From Lacinutrix sp. WUR7 (GTDB lineage Bacteria > Bacteroidota > Bacteroidia > Flavobacteriales > Flavobacteriaceae): a stretch of DNA of 64,000 nt. Made by a program: the position numbers and the translations under genes. The notes below the pieces were generated by a model that did not search any database, was not told where the DNA came from, and saw only the letters and a list, made by a program, of their open reading frames with translations. Shown piece after piece: positions 53,164-62,700 of this stretch. The stretch's first letter is position 1. Each line of letters begins with the position of its first letter. The stretch covers positions 1,771,001 to 1,835,000 of the forward strand of contig NZ_CP045067.1 in assembly GCF_016864015.1 (NCBI RefSeq), read 5' to 3'.

Positions 53164-53451
53164 ATGCTTACAAAATCAATATTAGATGCTCCAAAAAACA
53201 TGGTTTTTAAAGCATTAAATAAAACAAGAAAAGTTGCAGAATCGGCTAACGATTATGCGCTACATACCACAGAAGATGTTGTTAGTGAAACGATAGTTGT
53301 TGCAGAGCAATGGCAAACGGTTGCTAACAAAGCAATAAAAGACAGTTTGAAAATAGCTGCAACAAATCAAGATTTAGTTTTTACTGCTTTAACAGGTATG
53401 AAAAAACACGTAAAACTTAGCAAAAAAAGATTTACTAAGCTTATGGCATAG
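53164..53451 (+). CDS. Small phasin-like protein B
   Basis: The 95-residue protein reads MLTKSILDAPKNMVFKALNK and contains EQWQTVANKAIKDSLKIAATNQDLVF with TGMKKHVKLSK. It shares the NQD-VF--L--K motif of small phasin-like protein A and an EQWQ segment related to NGEKWQ in the PhaF-like protein. It is probably the last gene of that unit, closed by a terminator. Confidence 0.7.
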   Translation: MLTKSILDAPKNMVFKALNKTRKVAESANDYALHTTEDVVSETIVVAEQWQTVANKAIKDSLKIAATNQDLVFTALTGMKKHVKLSKKRFTKLMA

Positions 53452-53488
53452 TATTAAATTTTTTGTTTATTATTAAGTTGGTTAGTTG

Positions 53489-53520
53489 AAAAGGTTGTCT
53501 GTAGAGGCAACCTTTTTTTT
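53489..53520 (+). terminator. Terminator of the phasin-like unit
   Basis: AAAAGGTTG / CAACCTTTT stem (53489-53497 and 53508-53516) with a 10-nt loop and a T run. Confidence 0.8.
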
Positions 53521-53534
53521 GTTTTATAGATCTT

Positions 53535-53550
53535 CGTTTTGGTCAAAACG
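53535..53550. promoter_or_regulatory. Inverted repeat upstream of the TetR-like gene
   Basis: CGTTTTG-GT-CAAAACG, 7-bp perfect arms, about 30 nt upstream of the TetR-like start codon and just ahead of TACTTTTA (53556-53563). It is a candidate autoregulatory operator. Confidence 0.5.
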
Positions 53551-53580
53551 TTTCGTACTTTTATAGCAAACAATTGATTA

Positions 53581-54231
53581 ATGGCCAAGAAAAAGAAAGT
53601 TGCAGCTTCAGATATACTTACCATGTACATGGATTATGTGGTAGAACACCATAGTAAGCCAGAATCGGTAACCAGTTTTACTGAAATACATGCTTTAGAT
53701 GAAGAAGTTTTTTACACCCATTTCACCTCTTTTAAAGATGTAGAAAAGGATATTTATTTACTGCTTTTTGAAAATTCAGTGGCTATTTTAAAGCAAACGC
53801 CAGAGTATATTTCGTTTACTAAAAAAGACAAGATGCTAAGTTTGTATTATACCTTTTTTGAAAACCTGTCGCTCAATCAAGAATTTATAAAAATCAATCT
53901 GAAAGGTTTCGAAAATCAGCTGAAAGCATTTTCTACCTTTTCCAGATTAAAACGTGGATTTAAGGCATTTGTAGAAGATTTAGATTTAGAAACAATTAGT
54001 CTGAATGTAGATACTATCGAAAATATTCAAAAGAAAACCATTAAAGAATCTTTCTGGATTCAGTTCTTGTTTACCATGAAATTTTGGCTCGATGATACTT
54101 CGGAAGCTTTTGAAAAAACAGATATTTTTATTGAGAAATCACTAAACACGAGTTTCGAATTGTTAAATACCAAGTCTTTGAATAATATAATTGATTTGGC
54201 GAAGTTTTTATATAAAGAGAAAGTGAAATAG
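53581..54231 (+). CDS. TetR-like transcriptional regulator
   Basis: The 216-residue helical protein has an N-terminal region (DILTMYMDYVVEHHSKPESVTSFTEIHALDEEVFYTHFTSFKDVEKDIYLL, about 11-62) that fits a divergent TetR helix-turn-helix. A ligand-binding-type helical domain follows. The HTH lacks the usual glycine-rich turn. Its place between phasin-like genes and WS/DGAT recalls PhaD in Pseudomonas PHA loci. The ATG overlaps no neighbour. Confidence 0.75.
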   Translation: MAKKKKVAASDILTMYMDYVVEHHSKPESVTSFTEIHALDEEVFYTHFTSFKDVEKDIYLLLFENSVAILKQTPEYISFTKKDKMLSLYYTFFENLSLNQEFIKINLKGFENQLKAFSTFSRLKRGFKAFVEDLDLETISLNVDTIENIQKKTIKESFWIQFLFTMKFWLDDTSEAFEKTDIFIEKSLNTSFELLNTKSLNNIIDLAKFLYKEKVK

Positions 54232-54232
54232 T

Positions 54233-54265
54233 AGACCTGCGGGGTTTTTAAAACGGTGTAGGTCT
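54233..54265. repeat. Degenerate 33-nt palindromic repeat
   Basis: AGACCT...AGGTCT outer arms and GTTTT/AAAAC inner arms, with mismatches between. It resembles the CCTGCAAGGTTTT-type palindrome in the glpK-glpD spacer and may belong to the same family. It lies 2 nt after the TetR-like stop codon. A second small stem (CCCGT/ACGGG, 54284-54297) precedes the next start. Confidence 0.5.
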
Positions 54266-54304
54266 ATAAATTAAAAAAAGATACCCGTTTTCACGGGCAG
54301 GAGT

Positions 54305-55615
54305 ATGAAAACACTTAAAAACATACCGATTTCTAAAATTCAACGCGCATCCAAATTGGTGCAAACGGGAGCGAAAGTTGGCGTAAATTATCTGAAATAT
54401 TATGGCGATAAAATGGTGCATTCCGAAGAAGAAGCCAAAGAACGTTTAGATGAATCTAACGCCACAGATATTTATGATAGTTTAAAAGACCTAAAAGGTT
54501 CTGCTTTAAAATTAGCGCAAATGCTAAGCATGGAGAAAAATATTTTACCGCGAGCCTATGTGGAGAAATTCTCGTTGTCGCAATTTTCAGTACCTCCATT
54601 ATCTGCTCCTTTAGTTTTGAAAACCTTTAAAAAGTCTTTTGGTAAATTCCCAAGTGAAATTTTTGATGCTTTTAATCCAGAAGCAATAAATGCAGCGAGT
54701 ATCGGACAAGTACATAAAGCAGAAAAAGATGGGAAAACCTTGGCTGTGAAAATTCAGTATCCTGGAGTTGCAGATAGTATTTTGTCCGACTTAGCAATGG
54801 TGAAGCCAATTGCTATGAAGATGTTTAATATAAAAGGAGAACATTCCGATGTGTATTTTAAAGAAGTAGAAGGGAAGCTATTAGAAGAAACAAACTATTT
54901 ATTAGAGATAGCACAAAGCAAAGAAGTCGTTGCTGCGTGTGCGCATATTCCAAATTTAGAATTCCCTAGATATTATGAAGGTTTCTCTTCACAACAAATC
55001 ATTACAATGGATTGGATGGAAGGAATGCATCTTTCCGAATTTGCTAAAATAAATACCAACGCTGAGCTTGCAAGTCAACTAGGACAAGCTTTATGGGATT
55101 TCTATTTATATCAAATGCATATACTTAAAAAAGTACATGCCGATCCGCATCCTGGTAATTTTTTAGTTTCCGAAAAAGGAAAATTAATTGCCATCGATTT
55201 TGGTTGTATGAAAATCATTCCGGAAGATTTTTACATTCCTTATTTCGAATTATTTAATAAAGAAATACTGGATGATTCTAAACGGTTTCATAAGCAATTA
55301 TTGAAATTGGAGATTTTAAGAAAAGACGATTCCGAAGAAGAAATAGTATTCTTTACCAATATGTTTCATGATGTACTAAGCTTTTTTACACAGCCTTTTA
55401 GAGAAGAAACTTTTGATTTTTCAGATCCTGCATTTTTTGAGAAAATAGCAGCTATTGGGGAACGTTATTTTAAAAGTACGAGATCTAATAAAATGAACGC
55501 CAATAGAGGTTCTAAGCATTTTATTTATTTGAATAGAACGTTTTTCGGATTGTTTAATTTAATGTTTGATTTAAAAGCGACAAACATTAAGATCAATAAC
55601 TATCAAAATATATAG
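54305..55615 (+). CDS. ABC1/UbiB (AarF)-family atypical kinase
   Basis: The 436-residue protein has the ABC1 hallmarks: an N-terminal LKLAQMLS in place of the KxGQ motif (G replaced by A), the Ala-rich loop NAASIGQVHKA and VKIQYPG with the ATP-binding Lys. Catalytic HADPHPGNFLV and DFGCMK complete the set. Family members are ATPases or kinases linked to ubiquinone and other isoprenoid lipids. A strong AGGAG sits right before the start, and a small CCCGT/ACGGG hairpin precedes it. It lies between the TetR-like and WS/DGAT genes. Confidence 0.92.
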   Translation: MKTLKNIPISKIQRASKLVQTGAKVGVNYLKYYGDKMVHSEEEAKERLDESNATDIYDSLKDLKGSALKLAQMLSMEKNILPRAYVEKFSLSQFSVPPLSAPLVLKTFKKSFGKFPSEIFDAFNPEAINAASIGQVHKAEKDGKTLAVKIQYPGVADSILSDLAMVKPIAMKMFNIKGEHSDVYFKEVEGKLLEETNYLLEIAQSKEVVAACAHIPNLEFPRYYEGFSSQQIITMDWMEGMHLSEFAKINTNAELASQLGQALWDFYLYQMHILKKVHADPHPGNFLVSEKGKLIAIDFGCMKIIPEDFYIPYFELFNKEILDDSKRFHKQLLKLEILRKDDSEEEIVFFTNMFHDVLSFFTQPFREETFDFSDPAFFEKIAAIGERYFKSTRSNKMNANRGSKHFIYLNRTFFGLFNLMFDLKATNIKINNYQNI

Positions 55616-55654
55616 TTGGAAACGGTAGTGCGAATAATTTTAAGGCATTTGAAA

Positions 55655-55672
55655 TATTATGCACGCATAGTA
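55655..55672. promoter_or_regulatory. TACTATGC-type palindrome upstream of the WS/DGAT gene
   Basis: TATTATGCACGCATAGTA matches the 43164-43181 core at 15 of 18 positions, with TATGCRYGCATA intact. It lies 138 nt upstream of the WS/DGAT start, in a 194-nt promoter region. Confidence 0.65.
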
Positions 55673-55809
55673 TTTTGTGTAAATATCGTATATTGTAAAA
55701 AAGACCATTTATTTTGTGGTTTATTTTGATAAAATCATTAAATTTTCACATTAAATTTATAGAATTAGCAAGTTTCTTAAAAGAATAGCATTAATACAAG
55801 TAATTTATA

Positions 55810-57654
55810 ATGGCAAAAAAAATTGATTTGAAGGATATTGTGCAAGATGCATTCGATACTTCAATCCACCAAATTTCAGGTTCTGATGCAGCATTTCTAT
55901 ATGCCGAATCACCAACAAGTCCGATGCATATTGCAACCTTGAATATTGTGGAAGGTTCTTTAAAGTTTGAAGATTTTAAAGAGATTGTCGCGTCTAAATT
56001 ACATTTAGTACCAAAGTTTAGACAGCGCTTATTAAGTGTTCCTATGGATTTAGATTATCCGTATTGGGTAGACGATCCAAATTTTGATATCGACTTGCAT
56101 TTAAATCGTATTAAATTACCAGATCCATCGAATTGGAAAACGTTAAGAGATTTGACATCCACTTTGTTTTCTGCACCTTTAGATTTACGTAGACCATTAT
56201 GGTCGGTGCATTTTATTGAAGGAATAGATGAAATTGCGCAAGTGCCTAAAGGCTCTGTTGCTATAGTTACAAAAGTACATCACGTAATGATTGATGGTAG
56301 TTCTGGAGTTGGTATTATGGGTGTTTTGTATGATAGTGATGCAGATGGCAAGCAAAAAAAACGTTCTAAACCAAAGCCTTTTAATCCAGAGCCATTACCA
56401 GACGAACTTAGTTTACTGTTAAAAAGTGGGTATGGGTTTTTAAAAAATCCGTTTAGAATTCCAAGAACAGTTGCAGAAACGGCTTACAGTTTTATTAAAA
56501 GTAAAGCCGCCAAGAAACTAAGTATTCAAAGAGAATTTAGTTCCACAAAGTTTCCAGTTCCAATCACCATTTTTAATGGTACTATTTCTGCCAAAAGAAC
56601 TTGGGGAACAGCCATTTTATCTTTCGAGCGTATCAATGCGCTTCGTAAAACAATGGGTGGAAGTATTAACGATGTTATTCTTGCTATTTGTGCAGGAGCG
56701 CTTCGTCGATATTTAGTAGAAAAAGAAAAATTACCATTACACCCATTGGTCGCCAATGTGCCAATTTCTATTCGTACAGAAAATAGCGACCATACTATGA
56801 ATAATCAAATTGCTAATATGATGATTCAATTAGCAACACATATTGAAGATCCTTTAGAACGTCTAGAATATATTCAAGAACAAACCATGTTAGGGAAGTC
56901 AAGGCACAATACTATGGGAGCAAAAACGTTGGCTAAAATGGCAGATGTGGTTCCTTTTGGTTTAGCAAATTTAGCTGCTGGACTATATAGTAAATACAAT
57001 ATTAAAGATTTACATAGGCCTCCTTTTAATGTTACCATTACTAATGTTCCAGGACCAAGAGGTTTATTGTATTTAAACGGACATAAAGTAGTTTCTATTT
57101 TTGGTTTAACGCCTGTTTTAGATGGTTTTGGACTAATTATTGCTGCATTTAGTTATAATGGTCAAGTAAGTATTACTACCACATCAGATTCTAAAACAAT
57201 GCCAGATGCGGATGTGTTTTCTAGATATATTAGAGAATCTGCTAACGAGTTGGAAGAACAAATTAAAAATCTAGGAAAAGATAAATCAGCTAGTAAAACA
57301 GTACAACAAGTTAAAAGTAAAAGTGGCCCGTTTTTTACGGCTTTAAAAAAATATGTAAAAGAAAATCCTAAAGAAGTGAAATCGGCAAAGGGTTTATATC
57401 ACATGCAATTAGATTTAGGAGATAGGACAGATAGCTGGGAACTAGATTTTACAAAAACAGTAGCCGTTATTAAGAAAAAGAAAAATTTAGACCCTAAAGT
57501 TTTAATAGAAATTGAAGATGAAAACCTATTTGCTTTGTATAAAGGCAAGTTGCTTTTAGAGGAATTAAAAATTCAAGGGCGAATTAAAATAACAGGAACA
57601 GCAGCAAGTAAAACAAAATTTATAAAGTTACTTATAGCATTTCTAGAACGATAA
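55810..57654 (+). CDS. Wax ester synthase/diacylglycerol acyltransferase (WS/DGAT) with C-terminal SCP2-like domain
   Basis: The 614-residue protein begins with a WS/DGAT domain. Catalytic HHVMIDG lies at 157-163, PLW at 129-131, GGSINDVILA near 280 and NVPGPRG near 415. WS/DGAT esterifies acyl-CoA with diacylglycerol (triacylglycerol) or fatty alcohol (wax ester). Residues about 515-614 look like an SCP2 sterol/lipid-carrier domain (LYHMQLDLGD through LEELKIQGRIKITGTAASKTKF). Usual WS/DGATs are 450-500 residues, so this is an addition. Three further genes follow with gaps of 3-10 nt. Confidence 0.93.
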   Translation: MAKKIDLKDIVQDAFDTSIHQISGSDAAFLYAESPTSPMHIATLNIVEGSLKFEDFKEIVASKLHLVPKFRQRLLSVPMDLDYPYWVDDPNFDIDLHLNRIKLPDPSNWKTLRDLTSTLFSAPLDLRRPLWSVHFIEGIDEIAQVPKGSVAIVTKVHHVMIDGSSGVGIMGVLYDSDADGKQKKRSKPKPFNPEPLPDELSLLLKSGYGFLKNPFRIPRTVAETAYSFIKSKAAKKLSIQREFSSTKFPVPITIFNGTISAKRTWGTAILSFERINALRKTMGGSINDVILAICAGALRRYLVEKEKLPLHPLVANVPISIRTENSDHTMNNQIANMMIQLATHIEDPLERLEYIQEQTMLGKSRHNTMGAKTLAKMADVVPFGLANLAAGLYSKYNIKDLHRPPFNVTITNVPGPRGLLYLNGHKVVSIFGLTPVLDGFGLIIAAFSYNGQVSITTTSDSKTMPDADVFSRYIRESANELEEQIKNLGKDKSASKTVQQVKSKSGPFFTALKKYVKENPKEVKSAKGLYHMQLDLGDRTDSWELDFTKTVAVIKKKKNLDPKVLIEIEDENLFALYKGKLLLEELKIQGRIKITGTAASKTKFIKLLIAFLER

Positions 57655-57657
57655 TTA

Positions 57658-58587
57658 ATGCATTATAATACACATATATTGAAATCGACAGATGGCGAAT
57701 CCATTTGTTATTATAAATGGGAAGCAAACCCCAAAGTGCCTTTTAAAGGTCTTGTACAAATTGCACACGGATTAGGAGAACATGCTGGTAGATATGATGA
57801 TATGGCACATCTTTTACAAGACGAAGGCTATTCGATTTATGCTAATGATCATCGTGCTCACGGTAAAACCGCCGAGATGAAACGCTTGTTTGGCTTTTAT
57901 GATGGTGACGCGTATTTTGACGATTGTATAGAAGATATGCACGTGTTGTCCAATCTAATGAAAGCCGAAAACCCAAAAGCTAAATTTATATTATTTGGAC
58001 ACAGTATGGGATCCCTTTTTAGTAGAATGTACGTAACTAAATATGGTGAAGAATTAGATGCTTTAATCTTATCTGGAACCGCAAGTTTTATGAAGGGGTT
58101 AGGGAATGTCGGACTCGTGGCAGCGTCTACAGTAACCGCTTTTCGCGGAAGAGCAAGAGGAAATGAATTTTTAAAATCGGTCTTTTTTGGCGAATTCAAT
58201 AAAAAGTTCAAACCCAATAGAACCAAGTTTGATTGGCTAAGTCGCGATGAAAAACAAGTCGATGTTTTTGCTAAAGATCCTTATCGAATAGAAGATTTTT
58301 CATTGGGTGTGTTTTTAGATATTATTAAAAACTCGAAAACAATCAATAAATCGGAAGCCTTTAAAGCAACACCAAAAGATTTACCAATTTTGATGTTTTC
58401 TGGCGATAAAGATCCCGTTGGTGAAATGGGGAAAGGCGTAAAGCGCGTTGCCAAACAATTTGAGAAAAGTGGAATACATGATTTTACCTTTAATTTATAT
58501 GAAGGAGGAAGACACGAAATGTTAAAAGAAACGAATGCCGAGGCAGTGAAGCAAGAAGTTATTGCTTGGCTAAATGCACGTATGTAA
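57658..58587 (+). CDS. Alpha/beta hydrolase, monoacylglycerol lipase-like
   Basis: The 309-residue hydrolase_4 (serine aminopeptidase-type) protein has HGLGEHAGRY (37-46), nucleophile Ser116 in GHSMGS, acid residue in SGDKDPVG and His in GGRHEML. Its length and motifs match monoacylglycerol lipases/lysophospholipases. It starts 3 nt after WS/DGAT, so it is cotranscribed. A role in releasing fatty acids from stored lipid is a fair inference. Confidence 0.88.
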   Translation: MHYNTHILKSTDGESICYYKWEANPKVPFKGLVQIAHGLGEHAGRYDDMAHLLQDEGYSIYANDHRAHGKTAEMKRLFGFYDGDAYFDDCIEDMHVLSNLMKAENPKAKFILFGHSMGSLFSRMYVTKYGEELDALILSGTASFMKGLGNVGLVAASTVTAFRGRARGNEFLKSVFFGEFNKKFKPNRTKFDWLSRDEKQVDVFAKDPYRIEDFSLGVFLDIIKNSKTINKSEAFKATPKDLPILMFSGDKDPVGEMGKGVKRVAKQFEKSGIHDFTFNLYEGGRHEMLKETNAEAVKQEVIAWLNARM

Positions 58588-58597
58588 GAATAAAAAA

Positions 58598-59779
58598 ATG
58601 GAAGAAACCCAAATTATATATAAGATTTTCACACGCTTAGCTGTTGCTTTGGGAACGCTAAATGGCTTGAGTCTAAAAGAAGCGAAAAAGCTTACGAATC
58701 TACAATTCAAGGAGCATCTTTTTCAAAAAGAAATCAAAGTGCTCATTAGTGCCATTAAAAAAGATGAACACGAAATTATTGAACAATTATTAGAAAAAAC
58801 TATTTTGGTTTGTGATGAGTTAGGTCCAAATAGAGATTATATAACGCTAATAAAAATATTAAAAAATATAGGCGTTTCTATTTCCGAAGGGCACGATCAA
58901 AACGAATACAAATACACCAATTCCATTCTAGATAGATTTCAGAAAAAAATAAAGGCAATCAATAAAAAAATCCCATTGCCGCCATTATTTAATATGATGA
59001 TGGAAAGTAGGTCGTTAATCGAATGGTCATCCATTTATTGCTTATATCCTTTTATCCCAAAACGTATTAAAGGAAAAGGCAAGCCTGTATTATTAATTCC
59101 GCCATATTTAGGGGATGACTTTTCAACTTCCTTTGTAAGGAAATATTTAAAATCTCTGGGGTTTACAACCTACAAATGGGAATTAGGATTTAATATGGTG
59201 AAATCCCATTATATTCCTAGGTTAGAAGAAAAACTAGCAGATATTTATCAGGAACACCAAGAAAAAGTAAGTATTGTTGGTTGGAGTGGCGGTGGTATTT
59301 TTGCCAAAATCATGGCAAATAGACACCCGAATCAAGTGGAACAAATTTTAACTATTGGCTCTCCCATTTGGGGCGTTATGGATATGAAAACACCGCTTTA
59401 CGGTTTGCTAGAATTTTTTAGAGGAAAGTCTTTAAAGGAACGTAACGAAAGATTTTTAGCCGAATTAGAACCAATACCAATAGTTCCAGTAACCTGTATT
59501 TATACAAAAACCGATGGTCTAGTGCCTTGGAAACATTGTATGGAAGCAGCGACATATAGAAAGAATATTAAAAATATTGAAGTCTTTGGTAGTCATACCG
59601 GAATGGGCGCCAATGCAAGTGTTTTACTCGTCACAGCCAATATGCTTAGCGCGAATATACAAGGCAAAAAAATAAGAGATGTTGGCTCTAATATTGAACG
59701 TTATTTATATCCTAATTTCTGGAAAAAAGCTATAAAAACGTTCAAAACCAAAAAGCCAATTGTACCAGTAATAAAATAA
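58598..59779 (+). CDS. Alpha/beta hydrolase of unknown substrate in the lipid operon
   Basis: The 393-residue protein has an N-terminal helical region (1-150). An alpha/beta hydrolase fold follows with GKPVLLIPPYLGDDFSTSF and nucleophile elbow GWSGGG (Ser230). Later come IGSPIWG, TKTDGLVPWKHC (acid) and GSHTGMGAN (His). The nucleophile is Ser, not the Cys of PHA synthases. Start set at MEETQII, because the longer frame overlaps the previous gene. It resembles esterases encoded near WS/DGAT genes elsewhere. Confidence 0.8.
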   Translation: MEETQIIYKIFTRLAVALGTLNGLSLKEAKKLTNLQFKEHLFQKEIKVLISAIKKDEHEIIEQLLEKTILVCDELGPNRDYITLIKILKNIGVSISEGHDQNEYKYTNSILDRFQKKIKAINKKIPLPPLFNMMMESRSLIEWSSIYCLYPFIPKRIKGKGKPVLLIPPYLGDDFSTSFVRKYLKSLGFTTYKWELGFNMVKSHYIPRLEEKLADIYQEHQEKVSIVGWSGGGIFAKIMANRHPNQVEQILTIGSPIWGVMDMKTPLYGLLEFFRGKSLKERNERFLAELEPIPIVPVTCIYTKTDGLVPWKHCMEAATYRKNIKNIEVFGSHTGMGANASVLLVTANMLSANIQGKKIRDVGSNIERYLYPNFWKKAIKTFKTKKPIVPVIK

Positions 59780-59785
59780 TAAGAT

Positions 59786-62700
59786 ATGGATCATATTATT
59801 GCCCATCATAAATTTCAAGACGCTTTAAAGCAAATTGCTATAGAGCTAAAGTTAGATCTTGAAGATGTAAAAAAGCAAGGCGCAAACTGTATTAAGGAGT
59901 TGTATGCACAACAGCATCCTATTGCAAAATTAATGTCCGTAAAAAGCTTTGATTATATTCTTTCTAGAGCGTATAATGATAAAATTGATGTAGATCCAAA
60001 AGGGATAAAAAAGCTGATGAAATTGATGCAGAAAAACTCTGTAGCATTCATTATGACACACAAAACCTATCTCGATACTTTGGTGCTAATTTCAACATTG
60101 GCACGTTATGGTATGCCAATTCCATATTCTTTCGGTGGAAGTAATTTGGCATTTCCAGGAATGAAACAATTAGGAAACAATGCAGGACTCATTTTTATTC
60201 GTCGCAGTTTTAAAGACGACTTAATTTATAAAGCAGCTTTACGTCATTATATCGCTTCCATTATAGATAAAGGGGATCATTTAACTTGGAATATTGAAGG
60301 AACACGATCTAGAACCGGAAAAATTATTTACCCAAAAATGGGAATCTTAAAATATATAAAGGAAGGGGAAGCACAGAGTACAAGAAATATTAAATATGTT
60401 CCCGTTTCTATTGTTTATGATCTCATTCCAGATGTCAAACAAATGACAGAGGAAGGAAAAGGGCAAGAAAAAAAGTCGGAAAACATAAAAGAGACTGTCA
60501 GTTATATTAAGAAATTAGGAAATGATTATGGTCGTGCAGCAATCCGATTTGGAGACCCTGTAGAAATGGAAGAAGACCAGCAAGCCATCATTCCAGACAT
60601 GGAAGAAGATAGTTATGCCGATAAAAATACACTACCACGTTTTGCTTTTGAGTTGATTCACAAAACCAACGCGATTACACCAGTAACTACAGTTTCCTTA
60701 ATTTGCCATGTATTGCTAAATGATTTCGCTTTAACCAAAAAAGAAATCGAATTCAAGGTGAATAGATTGATGGGATACATTGGTCAGAAAAAAGAAGATG
60801 TACTTATAGATCGTGGTAAAAAGATTGGAGTTACCATTCAAACCGCACTAAATTTATTAAAGGCAGCTAGAATAATTCAAAAAAGTAGGGCAGGACAAAA
60901 GGCACAATATAGTTTGGTTGCTACTGAGTATTTACCAGCGACGTATTATGCAAATATGGCTTCGGGCCATTTATACCACCAAGCTTTTATTGAAATGGCT
61001 TTGGTGAAAATAAAAGACGATACATCTGCGAATCGAATCACGAACTTCTGGGAAGAAATTATGGAGCTTCGTAATTTATTTAAGTTTGAATTTTTCTACA
61101 CCAATAAGCCGAAATTTAGCAGTGAAATTGAAACCGAATTATTCCGATTCGATAAAAACTGGAGAGCCATTTTAGCAAATCCAAAAGGAGATATTTCTGC
61201 GTTATTAAAAAAGCAAGATTTATTCGTTTCTAGAGCAATTCTTTTATCGTATTTAGAAGCCGATAAAGTGGTTTGTCATACCTTGAATAGTTGGGATACA
61301 GATGATGAATTTACAGATAAAGAATTCATCGAATTGTCTATGTTTAAAGGAAAAGAATTGCATTGGCAATCTAAAATAACACGCTTAGATAGTGTTTCTA
61401 AACCCTTTTTAATTAATGCACTTCGTTTTGCTAAGAATGCAAATTTAATTCCGGTAGATAGAACCATAGATTATGATGCTTTAGAAAGCTGGAAAAATCA
61501 GTTAGAAGATTTATCTGAAAGATTATTTTACTTAAAGCAAATAGAAAATGTACAAGATGAAAGAGGATTAAAAGAAGAACCACAAGAACAAATTATAGTT
61601 CCAGATTCTGGTAGTGATGAAGTACATCAAGAAGAGGAAATCGAAGAAGGAGCGCATATTACAGCGTTTTTTGATATGGATAGAACGCTAATCAATGATT
61701 TTTCTGCAAAAAAATTCATGACAACACGTTTGTTTAGTGGAAAAACAACGGCAAAAGAATATCTCACACAGTTTGCTACAGCAGCAGTATTTGCTTTAGG
61801 AAATAGAGATTTTGAAGTGCTTACCAAAATCGCTGCACTTGGTGTAAAAGGGATTGCAGAATCTGCATTTACAGAATTAGGAGAACAAGTTTTTACCGAT
61901 TATCTAGAAGAAACTATTTACCCAGAATCGCGGGAGTTAATAGAGAAACATTTAGAGAAAGGTCATAAAGTCGTTATTATATCTGCTGCTACTACCTATC
62001 AAATAGAACCCATAGCGAAAGCCTTAGGGATTAAAGATATTTATGCCACCGAAATGGAATTACGCAACGGTAAGTTTACTGGTCGTGTTTCCGAAATGTG
62101 TTGGGGAGAAGGTAAAGCAAGAGCGGCAAGAAAATTTGCGAAAAAGAACAATACCGATTTATCTAAAAGTTATTTTTATACCGATAGCTTTGATGATTAT
62201 CCATTATTAAAAATTGTAGGAAAACCAGTTGCTACCAATCCTGATCAACGCTTATCACAAATAGCATTCGAAAATAATTGGCCTATCTTAAGATTTGAAG
62301 AGCCAGTAGGAAAACCTTTGGTTAATGGGTTTAGAACTGGATTAGCGGCGGCAAGTATTTATCCTTCCGCTTTAAAAGGAATTGTAAAAGGAGCAATGAC
62401 GATGTCTAGGCAAGAAGCCGCAAATACTACCTTTTCTAGTATTGGCGATTTAGGATCCAAAATGGCAGGATTAGAAATTGCAGTAAAAGGAAAGCATAAT
62501 TTAGAAGAAATACGTCCCGCAGTTTTTTGTTTTAATCATCAAAGTGCTGCCGATTTCTTTATCGTCATGAAATTGATTCGTCATGATTTTACAGGAATTG
62601 CTAAAAAGGAATTAGAAAGAACGCCTTTCGGTCCTATATTTAAAGCGTTAGGTGCTATTTATGTAGATCGTGCTAATAAAGAAAAAGCCATTGAAGCCAT

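Noticed and set aside
58598-59779. PHA synthase (PhaC)
   Set aside because: The nucleophile elbow is GWSGGG with Ser, whereas PhaC has a Cys lipase-like box; the other PhaC motifs are not visible.
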